NCBI GenBank assembly: GCA_951230915.1
Contig: OX579641.1
Coordinates: 18,640,254 to 18,704,253 of the forward strand
Source: Antitrichia curtipendula
Lineage: Eukaryota; Streptophyta; Bryopsida; Hypnales; Leucodontaceae
Direction: 5' to 3'
Length of the DNA stretch: 64,000 nt
A program made the translations under genes and the position numbers. Positions within the stretch are counted from its first letter, which is position 1, and the number at the start of each line of letters is the position of its first letter. Of this stretch, positions 1 to 12,488 are shown piece by piece. The notes beneath the pieces are model-generated. The model did not search any database. It was not told the origin of the DNA and worked only from the letters and a program-made list of their open reading frames with translations.

Positions 1-253
1 TAGTGACCTCTGACGGAGTTTCATTCGTTTTGGGCTCAATGGGATTCAGTTTCAATCCTAGTTGCATGTTCTATCGGCAGAATTGAGGTGGTATTGGAGA
101 TCGATCGGAGGATGTCGAGAGGATTTTGCGATTTTCGTGAGCTTGAAGGCGAGTTCTGATTAATTTGGAGTCTTTAATTTGTAGTTGTCGTTGAAATTTG
201 AGGTGTTTCGGTGGATTTGGGGGATGCTGCTTGTACGTTTGGTGCGCTTTCTT

Positions 254-277
254 TTAGGGTTTAGGGTTTAGGGTTTG
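254..277 (+). promoter_or_regulatory. Telo-box-like triplet upstream of the plastid-protein gene
   Basis: Three tandem TTTAGGG-type units lie about 220 bp upstream of the first ATG of the gene at 496. Telo-boxes (AAACCCTAA) are common in plant promoters and leaders of translation- and plastid-related genes. A probable 3' splice site (GATGCAG, ending near 457) between this motif and the ATG suggests a 5'-UTR intron. Regulatory function is inferred from position only. Confidence 0.4.
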
Positions 278-495
278 GTGAAACCATAACCTAGAGATGC
301 CCTTCGATCTTTGTCTGTTGCAGTGCGTTGGAATTAGCGATAGGTGAAATGCTGTTACCGTAGTAAATGTTTTGGAGTTTTTTCTTGTTGAGAGTACATA
401 TTGTTTTCGGATCAAATTTGTAGATCTGTCACTAATGATGAATTTTCCTTGATGCAGGACTGTGCTCGGAGTAGTGTTGCTTGCAATTATTGTCG

Positions 496-1442
496 ATGGC
501 AGTAGTGCGTGCAAATGTGCGTTGGCTAGGTCCAAGCGCTTTGGTTCCTTGTAAAGCCAAGAGCTGCGATGTGGGATCGTCCTCTGCAGCAGGTTTGTTT
601 TTTCAACCGCAGCAAATCCATAGCGGTCAGAAAGGGTATATGTCTCTCACCTGCCGAGCTTCGTCTGGCGGATCACGCCGAGATTATGAAAAAATTCTGG
701 CGAGGCAGAAGAACCGCCGAGTACGTAAGTATATTGCTGCCCTCTCCACTTCGTTACAATCAGCAGGAAATTACGTCGCCTCTAAAGAACCAAGGATTCA
801 TAATTTGAAGATGACTAATTTGCCCAAATTTTGAAAATATATTTCAGATGAAGGCAGATTTTATATCACAAAAATCGGTGAAAATCACTAGGGAGAGTCA
901 CAGTGACGCGCCCGAAACCCTAATTTGAATTCATCAAACTCGATCAATTTCATTTCAGCACCTCTGGCATCCTTGAATTGGCAATTAATCGAGTTTGCTG
1001 AATTCGAATTAGGGATTTCGGCGGGGGTGTTACTGTGACTTCCAAATTTTTTTGTGTTGGTCGAAAGATAATCAAATTGGACTGAAGAAAGTCCGGGATG
1101 ACTTCTGAAAACATGACTGCGTACTTTGTGTTTCTTGATGCTCTAATCTCAGAGTGTCCGGAATGTTGTGATTCTTCAGCTTTGTGAGACTATCGTAGTC
1201 TCTTGAAGAAATTCCGGGTTTCCAATGGAATTGATTGTTGAGGATTCTCTGATCCAGGTCACATGAAGGGAGTGACGCCCTCCACCCCAGATCTAATCAA
1301 CACACTGGAGTCAGAAAAGAGGGACCAAGCGAAGCTTGACTCACGGCTAGCTGAGGATGGAGAGTACGACTACGAGTATGACAATGTGGAAGACCAAGAG
1401 GAACTCGAAGACTCCGACACTGCAGATGTTCGTCCTGCTTAG
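496..1442 (+). CDS. Small plastid-targeted protein of unknown function, 2 coding exons, 137 aa
   Basis: Coding exons are 496-724 and 1258-1442. The intron begins GTAAGT and ends CAG, and joining them keeps one frame (414 nt, 137 aa plus TAG). The start is the first ATG after the probable 5'-UTR splice acceptor. The first ~55 residues are rich in S, A, R and K, low in acidic residues, and end LTCRA-SSGG, which looks like a chloroplast transit peptide. The mature part starts RRDYEKILARQKNRRVR (basic), crosses the splice junction at V-R-H, and ends in a very acidic tail (EDGEYDYEYDNVEDQEELED). There is no membrane segment and no domain I recognise. The basic-then-acidic layout suggests a nucleic-acid or ribosome-associated stromal protein, but that is a guess. 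Real-gene status rests on the matching splice frame, transit peptide and upstream telo-box. Confidence 0.72.
896..1040. repeat. Imperfect foldback inside the intron of the plastid-protein gene
   Basis: The left arm begins AGTCACAGTGACGCGCCCGA and its imperfect reverse complement ends at 1040 (GTTACTGTGACT). Both arms include CCCTAATT/AATTAGGG and CGAT(C)AA/TTAATCGA blocks. About 145 bp in all, it resembles a small MITE or a long intronic hairpin. No clear target duplication was found. Confidence 0.5.
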
Positions 1443-1747
1443 TTTCAAGTTCCTTAAACCCTGCAAATACCTATCTGACCTATTTGCACATAGTTTTAAT
1501 ATTAGCTTTGAATTTTCTTGGGTTTTGCTAAGAGCAAATGTAACACAGTGCAAGTTCTTTTGTGATTCTTGGGGTTGTATTGAATTTCAAAGTCACTATG
1601 GTGTCTCCCTAGACCGTGCACCAGACTATGCTTTTTCCAACCTTGCTTGAGAGGGTTCATACCAACGCACTTTCATGAATGGAATCTTAGCATGTAGCAG
1701 ATTTTGTTGTTTATTTGAATGTCATTGAGTGAAATAATAGATGTATG

Positions 1748-2081
1748 ATTCAAGGAGCCAGGTGGAATTGGGGCGTCTGCCTTAGCTAAAGCCGACCAGA
1801 GCAAGTGCTTCAGCCGACATCAGAGGAGAATGCGGAAGCTGTCAATAGCCTTTGCTGCCAATTGCACAATGAGGCTGGAAAGATGTATGGAAAAGGTGTT
1901 GCTAAGAGGTGGCAAATCTGTCTCCAACCAGGTGATGGAAATGCTGAAATCGTGGAACTGTGCATATTCACTTGCGACAAGCAGGAGTGAGAATTGTGAA
2001 TATTTTTTCATAGTGAGGGAACGTAGCCATGAGGGTGTAGAAATACTGAATGAGAGGGACCATGCACTGAAATGGTTTTAA
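1748..2081 (+). other. Open stretch downstream of the plastid gene; possible alternative exon or 3' UTR
   Basis: After the TAG at 1442 there is about 300 bp of UTR-like sequence. Then 1748-2081 is open for 111 codons in one frame, and a second frame is open from about 1790 to 1990. Composition is less A+T-rich than the following DNA, and possible acceptors (TTCAAG, GACCAG) are present. No domain is recognised. It could be a 3'-UTR exon, an alternative terminal exon or chance. Confidence 0.25.
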
Positions 2082-5000
2082 GTTTTAACAGTATTTTCAA
2101 GAAAATTACTCTTATTTCTGCGTACAATTTTCTGAACCTCCAAGTGTTTGTAATTGCATAAGCTTCTCTGAAACTCCTAGTTCAATTCTTCATCTCAAGT
2201 ACTGTAAAGTGGCAATTGTAAATCAATTTATTGCAAAATATTGATTTGCTTCTTTTGTGCGTCACGCAAGAAATGTTCTTAACGTAGATGTGCCCGAAAG
2301 CAGTGCACAAAACAATCAACACCCGCATGCTTTGAAAGCAACAGAGCTCACCTCGAAATTGATCAACAAGTCTACTCCAACAAAAGGAAACGTACGCCAG
2401 CAAAGAAAATGCGAGTCCTCAAAGAATTGAATTGATCGATTTAAAAAAATTTACTTGAATACCGGTACTCAACTGCAGTTTGAGGGTATATCTGCTCTGT
2501 ACAGTGCTTGGAATGAACCGTCAATTGACACATGGAAAAGTGGCTTGAATTGGTGGTACTTATCAGTGTTGTAAAAGTGTGTCATTTTTTAAATTCCTAT
2601 AATTTTGGCATGACTGTTTAACTGGGTAAGGGTTGTATAATCAATTATTCTTAAAAAATGAGACCTTTTACCAATTACTTACGCATATTCATAACCTGGA
2701 CACATACACGTGTAAACATAACATGTCTGTAAAACATTGGTATTGACGTCCATTATCCTCCCCTGGTATTGGTTACATTTTGGGGCATGGTTTTCACTGT
2801 CTTGGAAAAGCCTGGGTGTTGGCAAATGCTCCTTGAAAGCTCCCTGCTTGCTTTGAAAAGGAGCGAGTTTGTGTGTACTGCATTGGTAGGCATCCTTTGG
2901 CTTTGGACTTCCCGAGCTTCGGAAATCACCTTAGAAATGTGGATTCTTGGGAAAACTCGAATTCAAATTTTTTTGGGGGGGTTGTTCTTTTTTTAATTAA
3001 ATTTCTTGATGGGAATTCTTTTCAAGTGTCCTGACTCCAGAATGGCATGTAATCTTCAAGAGGAACTACTCTGTTCTTTTCATGTTCTGTTTCAGAATTC
3101 AGTTGCAAAATCAACTCTAGAGAAGATGCTCCAGCCGCACAGCCACACCGCAGTTCATACTAGTAAAGAAAAAAGCAAGTTTCTAACTGCAAAAAGATGC
3201 ATTTATCACTCTGACCTCAATTCAAAATCAGTGAATTTGTTAGACAAGCGGACACCGCTCAGAAATTCCTGCCTTAGCTTTTCTCTTAATCTTGACTTCG
3301 CAAGTCGGTGATTGTCATGTTGATGCTGCTTTTTGCCAGTGAGATCCTAAGCATGCCGTGCCGGGATGTTGGTTACTGAATGCAAGTCCTTGTCACAGTC
3401 TCCTTCCGAAAGGAGGCATGCACCTCAGGACGATCTGCGTCCATGTGGTGGAGTTAGGAAGGCACATGGGGTGTAGTTAAGATGGGGCACTTTCCTGCAT
3501 CAAGAGCGAGCAAGATTGATATCAATCAGATGACCAGTCGGAAAGGTGGAAAACAAACGTCGAGTTTATTAAATTGGGGGAGATTCACAACCTCGACACT
3601 ACCTCTCAAGGTCGGTCATCCTAAAATGTAAATTTATCAACGAGTCCTAATTTGTAGAGCTTGTGCAGTTCGGCAATTATATTACAATTCGGCGCTCTAA
3701 ATTGCACCAATATACAGTAAAAATATTGAGTTCGGAAGCAGTGATTTCAACTGATATCAATCAAGATCATGTTACCGTGGAAACCGATCGATTTCCACTC
3801 AAACCCTAATCTTCGTTCAAGCTCCCATGAGGGCCAGAACTGTATATTATATGATTTTTCTTTCTTCTGCTGTTGACATGCCCTTGAGGAACATGCCTGA
3901 ACTTACACTGGACATGTGAATCTGACACAACCCCAGTCGACATATCAAATCTTAGTTGGCTGCTTAATTACTCGTTTTACGACCACCAAAGGGCAGATCG
4001 AGATGGGTGTACAGATTTGGGCCTGAAATCATTGCACACAGCGAGTCTGCAAAAGCAAAGAATTGAATAGGATTGTCCCTCAATCTTCAAGCTCTTTCTT
4101 CTCTCTCTCTCTCTTTCTCTCTCTCACCAGGGACAGAGCATTGAACCCCAGTCAGATTTTTTCCCTGACACCGGGCTCCACAGGTTGAATAATGCCGCGC
4201 GTTTCCGCGTATGCTCTTTCTTGTGTCAACGATTGTGCATCATTTCCATCAACAATTCTTCGCGCATTCAATGCTTGCTGTGTCCCAAATGTCCAACCTT
4301 GCAGTTCATGGTAACAATTAATTGCATATTAGCAACAGATTAGTTAACCCGTAATTCATGTGCGTGCGTGCGTGGCTTCTCTCAGTTGATTCATATCAAC
4401 TTTGTTACTAAGAAAATAGCAAGTTCCAGAGTCCCAAAAATCAGTTTGGTTTGAACTGTCCAGACTCTGAAATCAATGTAATGTCAATATCGTTAAATCG
4501 ATCAAATTTCACAGACTCTGGCCTAGAAATATGTACTGGATCAATTTGACAAAATTGAAGGTAATTATGTCCAACTGAAGTCAAGATTTGAGGTTCAGTG
4601 CATGAGGCGATTTGGGGTTTCAGTTGGGGAGCTGAAAATTGCTCCAGTTTCAATTGGGCTACTCAAAAACTTCACCGACTAAATGTAATCCTTTAACAAT
4701 GGGCGCCCAGTTCATGGAATTCAGTAATGTAACGGATAAGAAGATTAATTTTGTGCTCTTGGTATGATTACTTAAGATGGTATTCTGGTGACGGTATGTA
4801 CGACCGTCTCTTCGTTTCTAGCGAATGCTTCATTTTCATTTTTCTTTTTTTTCTTTCGTTGATGAAAGTAGTCACAATCTATGGACATATGGTTGAATTG
4901 CCACTTATCACGATGTCGCCCAAAAGCAGGTGTGACATGGAGTGGGCCCTTTTTTTTTCTTGCAAAACAGCCCTTCGAAAGAGACCTGGTGCAATAAGTG

Positions 5001-8000
5001 TGGACTGCAATTGATCTCCTTCAAGTTAAGTGTCACAGGCTGGCCAGTTTGCATCGTCACGGCTAGGTCAGTCAAATCAGTTCCGACATTATGTTTTAAT
5101 TTCCCATTGTAAGCAGACATTGAATCCTTGATATACATTTAGCAGTTAATTCATGTATGAAGTAGAGGAAGGTGCCGTGGATTCCGGCTTAAGAAAGCTT
5201 CTAGAACTGCACAACCTGCATTAGAGTTCGCATGACTTCAGCAGTGCAGCTTAAGATGGGATTTAGTATATCAATGGTATTGTTCAATTAAACATGAATT
5301 TCGTTTTACTGGCAAGAATTCATGATATTAGCACTCCCTCAGCCGATAAGCCCCCGGAATCTTAAACCCATGATACCAGTCTTATTCTTTCGAGCTTTGT
5401 GCAGTTGAATGTGACAATTTCGGCACACTGAATCATGCCTCTAATTCAAAATTGCTCTAATATTTACCCTAAACAAAAAGAGGGTGCGCACCTAATGACA
5501 TCTGAAAGTGACACCACTTGTTATTCTTAAGGTATCAATTACTTAACACCAAGAACACCAAGGATGTACGTCGCTGTTTACATTTCAAAAATCCTCAACT
5601 AACCAGCATCCCAAGTTTCATTAATAAGCGACACCCGAAGGATGATATACAAAGAGGTGGTGCCATTCCAGGGGGGCGTCATTTTCTTCCCCCTTTCCTA
5701 CTTACGTTTAGGGTTTAGGGTTTAGAGCTCACAACTCTGGTCTCTAAAGCGCGGAACTACTAATTCAAAACTGACGTTAAGAAGACGGAGCTTGTTGACA
5801 AAAAGATGGCAAGTAGCCAGGCATAATTTTGATGATCTGTCAGCAGTACTGTACTGTAGATCTAGTTCCGGTTTTGGCCCACCTTTGACACAGACGGGGC
5901 GAGTTGCAAAAATCTATGCACTCACTGCAGTCCATCAGTTGCTGCAATGAAAACACATTTTTTTTTCACTTGTCAGACCAATTTGTCATGTCGTTGTTCT
6001 TTCTGATCCAGAGAACATGGGAAAGGTCGGAACAACAGGGCAACACAAGGTCCCACCAGATCATCACGGATCATTCTAGAACGCCGTTACCCCTGCTGCA
6101 GCAGGCAGGGTCGACAGTTGTACACACTCAGGGTTTCTCCAGCACGCAAAAAGCAAAAGACAGTGGAAGTGCACAAATTTTCTAGCTATGGGTTGCTCCC
6201 TAACTTGCAAGATCGATCAGCATTTGAATCTGTTGCAACACATCCGATCCTGCCTTGCAGATCAACGAAATTGCAACACAACTTTAATGGATGGGCACAA
6301 CTGCTTAATTAACACCTAAATTTTATGTGAAGCTAGCTAGTGACGTTTTGCCGCAATTCTGAAAAGTTCTGTGGCTGAGCACTTTGAGATTGATTGAATT
6401 GGTCGGGAGATAATTTCACATCATCAACGAAACCCCGAAAGTTAGAGGACGTAACTGTGGAAATTCGTATAATTGTTTAATCAATTCTAAGTTATGTGTT
6501 AATGCTGAAATTCTGCAAAATTATTCTGCCCTTGGACATTGATTGATTCCTTCGAATCAAAGCGTTGGTTTTGTTAAATTGGCAGAAATTCAGAACGTTG
6601 GCACTATTCTACCGTGAATGTATAAAGGTTAATATAGTTTTGAATCTAGTATACATAAATCCATGTTGATCCTAAGTTTTGTTTTTTGTTTTCTGTTTTC
6701 TGTTTTTTGTTTTTTTGTTTTTTTTGTTTTTGACCCTAAGTTCTGAGCTCTGAGCAGTCCTAAGCTCTGAGGAGTCTGAGCAGTTTAAAGTCACAAAGTT
6801 GGCCCTCTCAATTGCGCCACTACAAAGAAACTGACGTTATCATCATTCCAACCCATTTTCCAAAATCCATTAATAACTGAAAAAGCACTTTCAACTACTT
6901 GAATTCTTCTAAAAGTTTAAAGTTCACCACCTGAGCATGTATTCCATTGATTCCTCCAAATCACCGACCACAAGATCATTCGACAAAACTACTCCAAATC
7001 TTCGAAATCCTGGAAGTAAATCCAAACATCCGAGTCCTTTCAATTGACATTGACTGATCCAATTTTCCACCTTCAAATCGTGATCAACCAAAAGACAAAA
7101 CTGGAAAACAATCCATGTCAAGCTAAATAAGAGCTGGACAGTCAGCAACTCGACAGTACTAATCTCTTTCAACTTCGAAGACAGTTATTGATTACTCAGT
7201 CGATCAGTGCAGCTGCAATTCTATCACCTCGACTAGTACCTGCAGCAAAAACATTGTCTGATTCATGCAACAATTAATGCTGCTAAACTTGATTATTATG
7301 TCTGAATGATGCTTCTAATGTCGATGTCTGATTAATGAAGTGAAGCTGTACGTTGTTACTTAATTAAGGGGTGACTGTGTAATGAAGTACTGTATACATA
7401 TAGAGATATTAAGTTTGGTTTCCATTCCATTTGACAGATTGAAGTTTCTTATTTATCAGACTTTCCATCAGTCAGGACTTTGTGTAAATAATGAGCTGCG
7501 GTGTGGGGGAGGTCGTTATCATCTTGCCTCCACTGGCCTGCAGTAAGTGAATGAAGTGAAGTTAGCTTAGCCTGATTGATATGCTGTCACGCTTGTAGCG
7601 TTGTCGTCACCACTGCGCGCACTCGGAGCAAGCAAGCGCGCGATTGCAGCTGCACGGCCCTGCCTGCCCCTTTTTATCAGTGACACTCCACCACTTTATG
7701 GACCACCTCTGACAAGGAACATTGCAATCATTTCTCATTCAATCCAAAGAAGCTCAATCCACACTAGCTGCTCATGTGGGATTCATTCGTATTGGGCTCC
7801 TTCGCAGTTCTAATGCAAGCTTTGCTTGACAAGGAGTGTTAAAAAAATCCTTGTTCCGTCCTTGTGTTTTTGCCTTGTGAAAGCCGAAGTTTTGTGAGCT
7901 TCGGTGTGTGCAAAGCTTTTTGAATTCGAACTGCAAAAGCTGATTGAATTTCAAAACTTGCAGTAGGAGAGGGTTTAGATGTAACGTTAACGCTTGCTTG

Positions 8001-8160
8001 CTCTAGCAGGGCATTCGAAACGATGGGCTGCCTATTGCACTGAAAATCTGCCAATTTGCCAATGTGATGAATACCAACTGCCTTGAAACTTTGCTTTATT
8101 TTGCAGTGTGGTGGCTTAACTCAGTGTGCCAAAATTACGCAACTTAACCCTAAAACTAAA
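2082..8160. other. Intergenic region without a recognisable gene
   Basis: Only short ORFs without domain signatures are seen, and none has a convincing splice partner. Simple-sequence landmarks are a CT microsatellite at about 4094-4127, an interstitial telomere-like run (TTTAGGGTTTAGGG) at about 5708-5725, and a T/G-rich tract (TTTTGTTTTCTG-type) at about 6678-6731. The DNA at 7600-7700 is locally more GC-rich and could be a remnant promoter. I see no tRNA or rRNA. Confidence 0.5.
4094..4127. repeat. CT/GA microsatellite
   Basis: An almost uninterrupted CT dinucleotide run with one TTT interruption. CT/GA tracts are often found near plant promoters, but no gene start is evident close by. 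Confidence 0.8.
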
Positions 8161-8179
8161 ATGGAGCTTTAGGCGTAAC

Positions 8180-8350
8180 AGATATTTTTGTCAAAATGGC
8201 GGATTCCATACGCCATTTTTCCATTTATTTATTATCTAGGACTGGTATAGATTACAGATCACACAATATGAAGGACTGGTGTACATTTCAGGCCTCATGG
8301 TCTAGACTTAAAAGTGCCAAGTTTGTGGAATACCGCCATTTTAATGAAAT
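8180..8350. repeat. Dispersed foldback repeat (ATGGC/GCCAT family), copy 1
   Basis: The left end holds a small palindrome with AAAATGGCGGATTCC and ACGCCATTTT. The right end reads GGAATACCGCCATTTTAA. In reverse complement the interior (GGCACTTTTAAGTCTAGACC, then GTACACCAGTCCT) matches the copies near 8618, 32293 and 44095. These are probably small non-autonomous elements with palindromic ends. Confidence 0.5.
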
Positions 8351-8617
8351 ATTCGTTGTGTGTACTTACTCAAGGTTATTCAATTATTTAGTGCGGGAGT
8401 GTGTCCAGCAACAATGACGTTGATTTTGGAATTTTGTGAATTTGTGAGGCATACTAATAAGGTCTATTATATAAACAATTAATTTTGTTATGAAATATCT
8501 GAAAAACTTGAGTGAAAATTAACCTGAGTGAATAGGATGATAAAAAAAATTGTGAATAATTTAATTTGAAATATTGTGTTATGACCAAATAAGATAACTT
8601 TGTGGAAAATTTTGTTA

Positions 8618-8716
8618 TTATGGGGCCATTCTGGCATTCTGCAATTTTAGCACTTTTATACTTTAGACCGCATGGTCTAAAAATGGCATATGGAATATGC
8701 CATTTTGATAAAAATT
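8618..8716. repeat. Dispersed foldback repeat (ATGGC/GCCAT family), copy 2
   Basis: Contains GCACTTTTATACTTTAGACC, then CATGGTCTAAAAATGGC and a palindromic AATGGCATAT/ATATGCCATT end. It is closest to the copy at 32293-32440 and lies in the orientation opposite to the copy at 8180-8350. Confidence 0.5.
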
Positions 8717-8808
8717 CCTTTTTTCTAAAGATATGGAGTTTGAGAGGTCTACTAAATACTATTGACATATGTCACTTGATTCATCAAAATTTAATTAAAA
8801 ATGTATAA

Positions 8809-9413
8809 GATCTATAAGAATATTCAAAATCAATAACCTAAGAAAATTATGTACCAAAATCCTATATTTAAGGATACCAAATGAACAACAACATGTAGTG
8901 TCAATTTTGGGTGCATTGTTGGTTTAGAGTATGATATCATCTATATGAGCAAAAGGATAGTATATTACAATCTTAATCTCACCAACTCATTTGAAAGAAA
9001 CACAAATGGACTTGACATCATGTACAAACAGTTCATTGAATACATAATTAGCTAATTATGTAAAGAATGTAATTAAAAAGACCAGTTGATCAATGTTACG
9101 TCCAAACTAGAGAACTTTCTAAAATTGTGCACCTAAAGAAGATTATTGAACAATATGGATATAGAATTGAGGACAAAAATATTCATTTCTCATTGAAACA
9201 CTTCTTCATACTTCGCCAAAATTTACAACTAACTAATTTACAGCTATGAAAAAGAAACAAAAGGAATTAATTTTTGAGGCACATCAAACAAAGAGAAGCA
9301 ATAGTAAAAAATATTAGAAATAATAAATCAAAATAAATATTAGAAGACTCCAAAAGTTGTTTTAAATCCACATCTCGAATTCTAATTATGCCTCACAATT
9401 CATCACAACTAAT
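8809..9413. other. A+T-rich intergenic spacer
   Basis: No gene, tRNA or clear repeat terminus is seen. Composition is strongly A+T-rich, like the rest of the transposon-dominated region. Confidence 0.5.
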
Positions 9414-10354
9414 TTAACCCCTAAAGGACCAAACACCATTTTTTTTGGCAATATAGAGATTTGGGGCAACTCACTACAAATGGAATTTTTATTTTTTCTT
9501 TGAATTTTCACATAACATGTGCCCAAAGAGTAGCTTTAAGGCCCAACAGTTTTCATAACTTTTGACCACATAGTTAAAAAGTTATGGTATAATAAATAAT
9601 TTTCATTGGACAGCAGACAGCTCAAAAAATTCTCAAAAATTCACTTTTTTCAGAAATAAAAACTTGAAATTGGTTCTTTAGATTTATATATACGTGGAAA
9701 TCTTTAAAATATTTTGTTTTGATTAATGAAATGAAAGTTATGAGGAGTTTTAGTTTGCAGGCGGTTATGGATTTTCTACTATGAAATAAACTTTGAAGCC
9801 CTTTATCTTATTCAATTTTCAATATTTTGGGAATAAAATAAAATCATAGGATGTAGATTGTTTATTACAACATTTCAACCATTGGAATTGGCATTTTTCA
9901 ATTCCATAACTAAATTCTTAACAATTTAGTATTTTGAATCATTCTTTATTTATTTCTACTCACCATTTTTTTCCTATATGTTGTACAATTCCAAATGATC
10001 TCCAAAAATTTAAGCATGTAGACAACTTGCTTTGAAGAATGAATCCAAAGAGTAACCACCATTTTGGACATTTTTTCATACAAACGTGACCTTGTGAAGT
10101 GCAGCTGCCCAGTTTTTTGCAGGGACCAAAAAAGGATTTTTTTTTTCCGCTTCAAACACTAGTATCTTCCAATCCACATGGTGAAAACTTTTGAATTTTT
10201 TTTCCACATCTTCTTAAACTAGCATCTTACAAGATCCTACGGTTACATGTGTCCAAAAATGTTTTTTTTTTCCCCAGAATTTGGTACTTGTACTAGAAAT
10301 GACAGTTTGGGAACATTTTTGGAGAAAACATAGTCTCTGACCTTCAGGCTTTAA
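9414..10354 (+). mobile_element. TTAA-bounded non-autonomous element, subtype A, copy 1
   Basis: Starts TTAACCCCTAAAGGACCAAA and ends near CTTCAGGCTTTAA, a degenerate version of the family's CTTTAGGGGTTAA right end. It is about 0.94 kb and has no coding potential. The interior shares long blocks with copies at 18620, 33017 and 44998 (the last inverted), including GTTATGAGGAGTTTTAGTTT, TGTTGTACAATTCCAAATGA and CACCATTTTGGACAT. Near the right end it carries the block GATCCTACGGTTACATGTG, which is shared with subtype B. Confidence 0.7.
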
Positions 10355-10619
10355 AAGTATCCATATATAAGGCTGACTGAAAAGAGTGAATGCAGATTAC
10401 ACCTTCCAACCTCTTTTTGCACCATCCAATTAGAATGTAACACAATTGGACTTGGCACCATCAAGTAGAAGTGTTTTTTTGTATTTTTTAAATTTTGAAA
10501 CAAATGAAACCCAATTTCATTACAAACATTTATTTATTTTAATTTGGATTTTGATGAAATGTAGATACAAGAGGGAGCAAGGGTTGACTTGATCCGTGTC
10601 CTCCATGCGCATCATGACC

Positions 10620-11470
10620 TCGGCAGCCTAATTATGAGAAGGATTTGATCACTTCTGTGAGCCGTGCAATCTTCAACCACTTGTCCGTGAATCCATCGTT
10701 GAGTTCACCCAAGGTACAACAGAAGAAGCAATGCAAGCAACAGGTGGAATAAGGGGGTCCGGGTCCGGGATTGGGCGGGGGTGCGGGACACCGGGTGCGC
10801 AAGCACAGGTTTCCCGCGCAGTTGACAAAGGCGGGGGAGCCCGCCACGCCACGCAGGGGCAGCTAGCTCAGCTCCCGGTGTCCTCAAGCAACAGATGGAT
10901 TCTATGCCCCCCTCCTCAGTCCCCCGCGTGAGAGTGCCTTCAGGAAACCCGCATAGTTGACAATCAGTAGTCCTTTTTGGTTTGCGACTTTGCACTCAAA
11001 TTCTCTGGACGCTGGCCGGGGAGTCTGCCACCACAAGGTCCTCACAACACTAAGGTACACAACCCATGATCATCCACTGCCGTGTGTCCCCCTTATCTTC
11101 ACACATCCAAGATTTTGCAAGGTGAAAATGTTGGGTAGGGTTACATTGGGGACAGAGGAATTAATTTAAGGGGGAAGGGGAAAGAAAAAAAAGGGGGGGG
11201 CTCCGGGTAAATGGGGTATGCATCCCGGTGGCCCCAGAGTGCAGAGTCCAGAGCATCATCATGGTCTCAGCTGCCCGAAATTTTTCAAGTCCTGTCGTGC
11301 AAGCCATCATCAGTGATGAGCTGCTTTGCGCTGCAAGTACGTGCGCTTACTTCAATGGCCATGCTTGTGATGATCAAATCTTTGCAAGCAAGCTTCCTTC
11401 ATTCTGCACATGACCCAGCCTGCACGCAGCCAGCCCTGGTTGCCCTGGCGATCGAGTGAGGCTAAGTTTT
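10620..11470. other. GC-rich island without a recognised gene
   Basis: A sharp rise in G+C compared with flanking DNA, with G-runs (GGGTCCGGGTCCGGGATTGG, GGCGGGGGTGCGGGACACCG). ORFs of 60-96 codons occur in several frames on both strands, as expected from base composition, and none has a known motif. It could be an old promoter or CpG island, or a captured gene fragment. Confidence 0.4.
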
Positions 11471-12218
11471 TAAATTTTTTGTCTCCACGGGGGGCAGCTT
11501 TCGCTTGAATGTATTTCGGCCAGGGATCCGCAGACATCTGCCCATGGCATAGAACAGAACAACAATGAACTCAGTGATTTTCTGATTTCCTGTACTTTGG
11601 GTGTGTGGTGGCGCAATATGAAGGAAATGAGTTGCATTGCTGGGCTCTGTTCATACTGGATTGTTGTCATGATGCTTGGCATTCAGCTCCAGTCACGCAG
11701 CTCGAGGTTCATAAATTTTTCCATGTAATTGACTTTTCTTTTTCATTATGCAAAAAAGGATAGGCAACACCCATGGCGTTGCATCACAGTACTGGGCACA
11801 GGCTGGGGAAGAAAATCATTCTGAAAAAAAAATCATTCCTGAAAATAGATGACAAATTTTGGAGGGAGTTATTTTTCCTAGAACAAAAAATTGTATGGGA
11901 AAAGAAGGATCTGACGATTGCCTGGAATCAATCCAAAATTCAGAGCCAAAGTTTTTATTGAATACCTTTTAGAGTTGTTTGAAAGTTCATCCTTCTAAAT
12001 TCAAAGGCAACTCTGCATCCCTTTCACTTCCAAGACCGTGGTGGTCATTTTTTAACTCCAAACTAAGAGTTTTGTAGCTTTATAGAAAGTTAACAACTCA
12101 AGACACATACACATACCAAATCTCAAAACTAAATACTTCCTACAACAAATTTTTATGCATGATTGAAATTTTTTCCATTGAATTCGGTGGCAACTAATCC
12201 TCCTCCGTTCTAACAAGC
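11471..12218. other. Spacer left of the gypsy element
   Basis: A+T-rich, with no supported gene. It ends in the target-site duplication ATAAC at 12219-12223. Confidence 0.5.
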
Positions 12219-12223
12219 ATAAC

Positions 12224-12417
12224 TGTTAGGGATCCATTCATGTCGACACTCTTACATCATGAACCAAGGTTTCTCATATTAACAATATTCATAAGTAAAC
12301 AAGATGACAAGTGAGAGGGAAGGCCTCCTCTCACTTGCTATAAGGAAGACACCATAACCGTTCTAACTACCTCCTTGCTAAGCACTAGTAAGTCCAGACG
12401 AGTGTCTACTCGTAACA
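12224..12417 (-). repeat. 3' LTR of the gypsy element
   Basis: 194 bp, ends TG...CA with short TGTTA/TAACA inverted termini. It differs from the other LTR at four positions that I can see (about 2%). The run of seven C just inside the internal boundary reads as a polypurine tract on the minus strand. Confidence 0.92.
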
Positions 12418-12488
12418 TTATCCCCCCCATAAGGTCTAAGGGCGCGGGCCCTCCTCCTAAGCGGGGTTGATCCTACCGCATCCGGGTG

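Noticed and set aside
5708..5725. Interstitial telomere repeat as a former chromosome end
   Set aside because: Only two to three TTTAGGG units; such short runs are common telo-box motifs in plants.
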